Source: Paralithodes platypus
Taxonomy: Eukaryota; Arthropoda; Malacostraca; Decapoda; Lithodidae
Length of the DNA stretch: 64,000 nucleotides
Direction: 5' to 3'
Assembly (NCBI GenBank): GCA_032716605.1
Contig: CM064492.1
Coordinates: 50,092,002-50,156,001 of the forward strand
Part shown: positions 62,050 to 64,000 of the stretch, piece by piece
Layout of the letters: each line of letters opens with the position of its first letter
How positions within the stretch are numbered: position 1 is the stretch's first letter
Notes under the pieces: generated by a model
Databases searched by the model: none
The model's input: only the letters and a program-made list of their open reading frames with translations
What the model was told of the DNA's origin: nothing
Program-made: the position numbers and the translations under genes

Positions 62050-62782
62050 TTAAGGGGGGTGACCTGTTTTTGTTCTGTCCTTTTCTATCTTTCTCTGGCT
62101 TGTATCTATTTGGCCCCATTCAGCCTACTGTTTTAAGACGTTTATCCCCATCCAGGTGTCAATTTTTTACTGGTGAGCGGTAGCGAGCCAGCATAATTTT
62201 AATTTTTGTTTGACAGCAGGCTAAATTTGTGCATTTTTCGATAGAAAAATTTCTCCGGCGAAGCCGGATTTCTTCATATAATGCTGGCTCGCTATCGCTC
62301 GCCAGGAAGAAATCGACACCTACAGTAGATGGGGATAAACGTCTTAAAATAGTTGGCTGAATGGATACAAGCCAGAGAAAGAGAGAAAAGGACAGAAATA
62401 ACAAAAAGCAGCTCACCTCGCATTTTTTTTCTCTTTCTATCCCTCTCTTTGGCTTGTATCCATTCGGCCCCATTCAGCCTACTGTTTTAAGACGCTTACC
62501 CCCATCCAGGTGTCAATATTTTCCTGGCGAGCGGTAGCGAGCCAGCATATATATATTTTTGTTTTGACAACAATCTAAGGTACATTTTTCGATAGCAAAA
62601 TTTCTCTGGCGAAGCCGGACTTCTCCATACAATAATGGCTCGCTATCGCTCGCCAGGAAGAAATCGACACTTAATGGGGATAAACGTCTTAAAACAGTTG
62701 GCTGAATGGGGCCGAATGGATACAAGCCAGGGAAAGAGAGAAAAGGAGAGAAAGATTAAAAAAAGTCTGTGACCCCCCTTAA
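62050..62782 (+). mobile_element. Two fused MITE family E copies
   Basis: Copy 1 runs from TTAA at 62050 (GGGGGGTGACC) to about 62411; copy 2 from CTCACCTCGC to GTGACCCCCCTTAA at 62782. Each has CCCATCCAGGTGTCAAT, GGCGAAGCCGGA and CTCGCTATCGCTCGCC. The junction lacks a TTAA, so a deletion or recombination joined them head-to-tail. Confidence 0.85.
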
Positions 62783-63120
62783 CCCTAACTGGTGTAGGGC
62801 GTATCTTTTGGGACCAGCCCTTTCTCACTCCATTAGTTAACTCCTTCAGTACCGGCGGCGTCCTTTTCACTTTATTTTGGCTAGTATCAGACTATTTTAT
62901 ACAAATTTGGAAGGACGTCTACTAATTAAAAAGCTACAGACTATCTCAATTAATCCTTTTAGCTACCATATATCTTTCCTAAGCTTTATAAAATCGTGTA
63001 AATGTAGCTGATATCAAATGCAGAAACCGTCACCGGTACAGAGGGGGTTAAGAGAATGTAAGACGTTTTACCTCATTAGTTTGGCGATTATAAGACGTTT
63101 TATCCCATTCAGATGCCAAA
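62783..63120 (+). mobile_element. MITE family D fragment split by family C
   Basis: GGGACCAGCCCTTTCTCACT and CCATTAG, then TTAA and the C element, then TTAAGAGAATGTAAGACG, CCTCATTAGTTTGGCGATTA. D homology ends near the 42-bp array. Confidence 0.65.
62837..63051. mobile_element. MITE family C nested in family D
   Basis: 215 bp with TTAA at 62837-62840 and 63048-63051. Tips CTCCTTCAGTACCGGCGGCG and CGTCACCGGTACAGAGGGGG are inverted. D is interrupted at CATTAGTT. Confidence 0.88.
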
Positions 63121-63133
63121 TGTTCTACCAAAA

Positions 63134-64000
63134 ACACGTACACACCAAATAGCGTTAAAAGAGAGATAAATCAAAACACGTACACACCAAATAGCGTTAA
63201 AAGAGAGATAAATCAAAACACGTACACACCAAATAGCGTTAAAAGAGATATAAATCAAAACACGTACACACCAAATAGCGTTAAAAGAGATATAAATCAA
63301 AACACGTACACACCAAATAGCGTTAAAAGAGATATAAATCAAAACACGTACACACCAAATAGCGTTAAAAGATATAAATCAAAACACGTACACACCAAAT
63401 AAGGTTAAAAGAGATATAAATCAAAACACGTACACACCAAATAGCGTTAAAAGAGAGATAAATCAAAATACGTACACACCAAATAGCGTTAAAAGAGATA
63501 TAAATCAAAACACGTATATACCAAATAGAGTTAAAAGAGATATAAATCAAAACACGTACACACCAAATAGCGTTAAAAGAGAGATAAATCAAAATACGTA
63601 CACACCAAATAGCGTTCATAGAGATATAAATCAAAACACGTATATACCAAATAGCGTTAAAAGAGATATAAATCAAAACACGTACACACCAAATAGCGTT
63701 AAAAGAGATATAAATCAAAACACGTACACACCAAATAGCGTTAAAAGAGATATAAATCAAAACACGTACACACCAAATAGCGTTAAAAGATATAAATCAA
63801 AACACGTACACACCAAATAGCGTTAAAAGAGATATAAATCAAAACACGTACACACCAAATAGCGTTAAAAGAGATATAAATCAAAACACGTACACACCAA
63901 ATAGCGTTAAGATATAAATCAAAACACGTACACACCAAATAGCGTTAAAAGATATAAATCAAAACACGTACACACCAAATAGCGTTAAAAGAGATATAAA
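63134..64000. repeat. 42-bp tandem array, continues past window
   Basis: About 21 copies of a 42-bp unit: ACACGTACACACCAAATAGC, GTTAAAAGAGATATAAATCA, A. Variants are GAGAGATAAA, GATATAAATC (4 bp short) and GTATATACC. As 42 is divisible by three, the minus frames stay open as a 14-residue repeat (IYISFNAIWCVRVL). This is not evidence of coding. Confidence 0.97.

Noticed and set aside
63109..63760. Minus-strand open frames with a 14-residue repeat
   Set aside because: Produced by the 42-bp tandem repeat; breaks wherever a unit is 4 bp short.
26107..64000. CRISPR-like arrays at 26.1, 51.5, 56.9 and 63.1 kb
   Set aside because: Units are contiguous with no unique spacers, and the genome is eukaryotic.

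Overview
This window reads as intergenic DNA from a repeat-rich invertebrate genome. A decapod crustacean (crab or shrimp type) is my best guess from the mix of CR1-, L2-, RTE- and Jockey-like LINEs, decayed Helitron, tRNA-derived SINEs and abundant microsatellites, but that is inference. I found no convincing host protein-coding gene, rRNA, functional tRNA or CRISPR. Nearly all long open frames are transposon reverse transcriptases, helicase debris, or tandem repeats whose period is a multiple of three.

Layout. 0-4 kb: a 23-bp minisatellite, then a 327-bp satellite (about 6.5 copies), each unit carrying a tRNA-like pol III B box. 4.3-8.8 kb: a minisatellite split by an L2/CR1-type LINE. 9-20 kb: a large inverted duplication (arms about 10.8-12.3 and 18.7-19.85 kb) around two Jockey-like LINE fragments and several MITEs. 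20-26 kb: nested MITEs, a SINE, unrecognised sequence. 26-30 kb: a 60-bp tandem array, then a purine-rich tract split by a nearly intact CR1-like LINE. 31-33 kb: a SINE and MITEs, one with a mariner-like element inside. 33.3-48.9 kb: an array of about 0.6-kb Helitron-like non-autonomous units broken by a decayed Rep/helicase Helitron, a Jockey-like LINE, a CR1-like LINE, a MITE and a SINE. 49-64 kb: more MITEs, an RTE LINE with a clear 15-bp target duplication, a hAT-like MITE with an 8-bp duplication, and tandem arrays of 46, 34 and 42 bp.

How the parts fit together. Two systems stand out. (1) Many palindromic MITEs, here called families A-H, sit in TTAA sites. Nesting and the inverted duplication give intact or near-intact empty sites that support TTAA target duplication, so one piggyBac-like activity probably mobilised several families. 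No such transposase is in the window. (2) The 33-49 kb units have 5'-TC ends, a tetranucleotide microsatellite, a 5' motif repeated inverted near the 3' end, and a 3' hairpin. A Rep/Pif1-helicase relic on the minus strand ends in that same 3' terminus, so it may be the coding relative of the units.

Family names A-H are labels for this annotation only. Assignments to known superfamilies rest on motifs I can see and have not been searched against any database.
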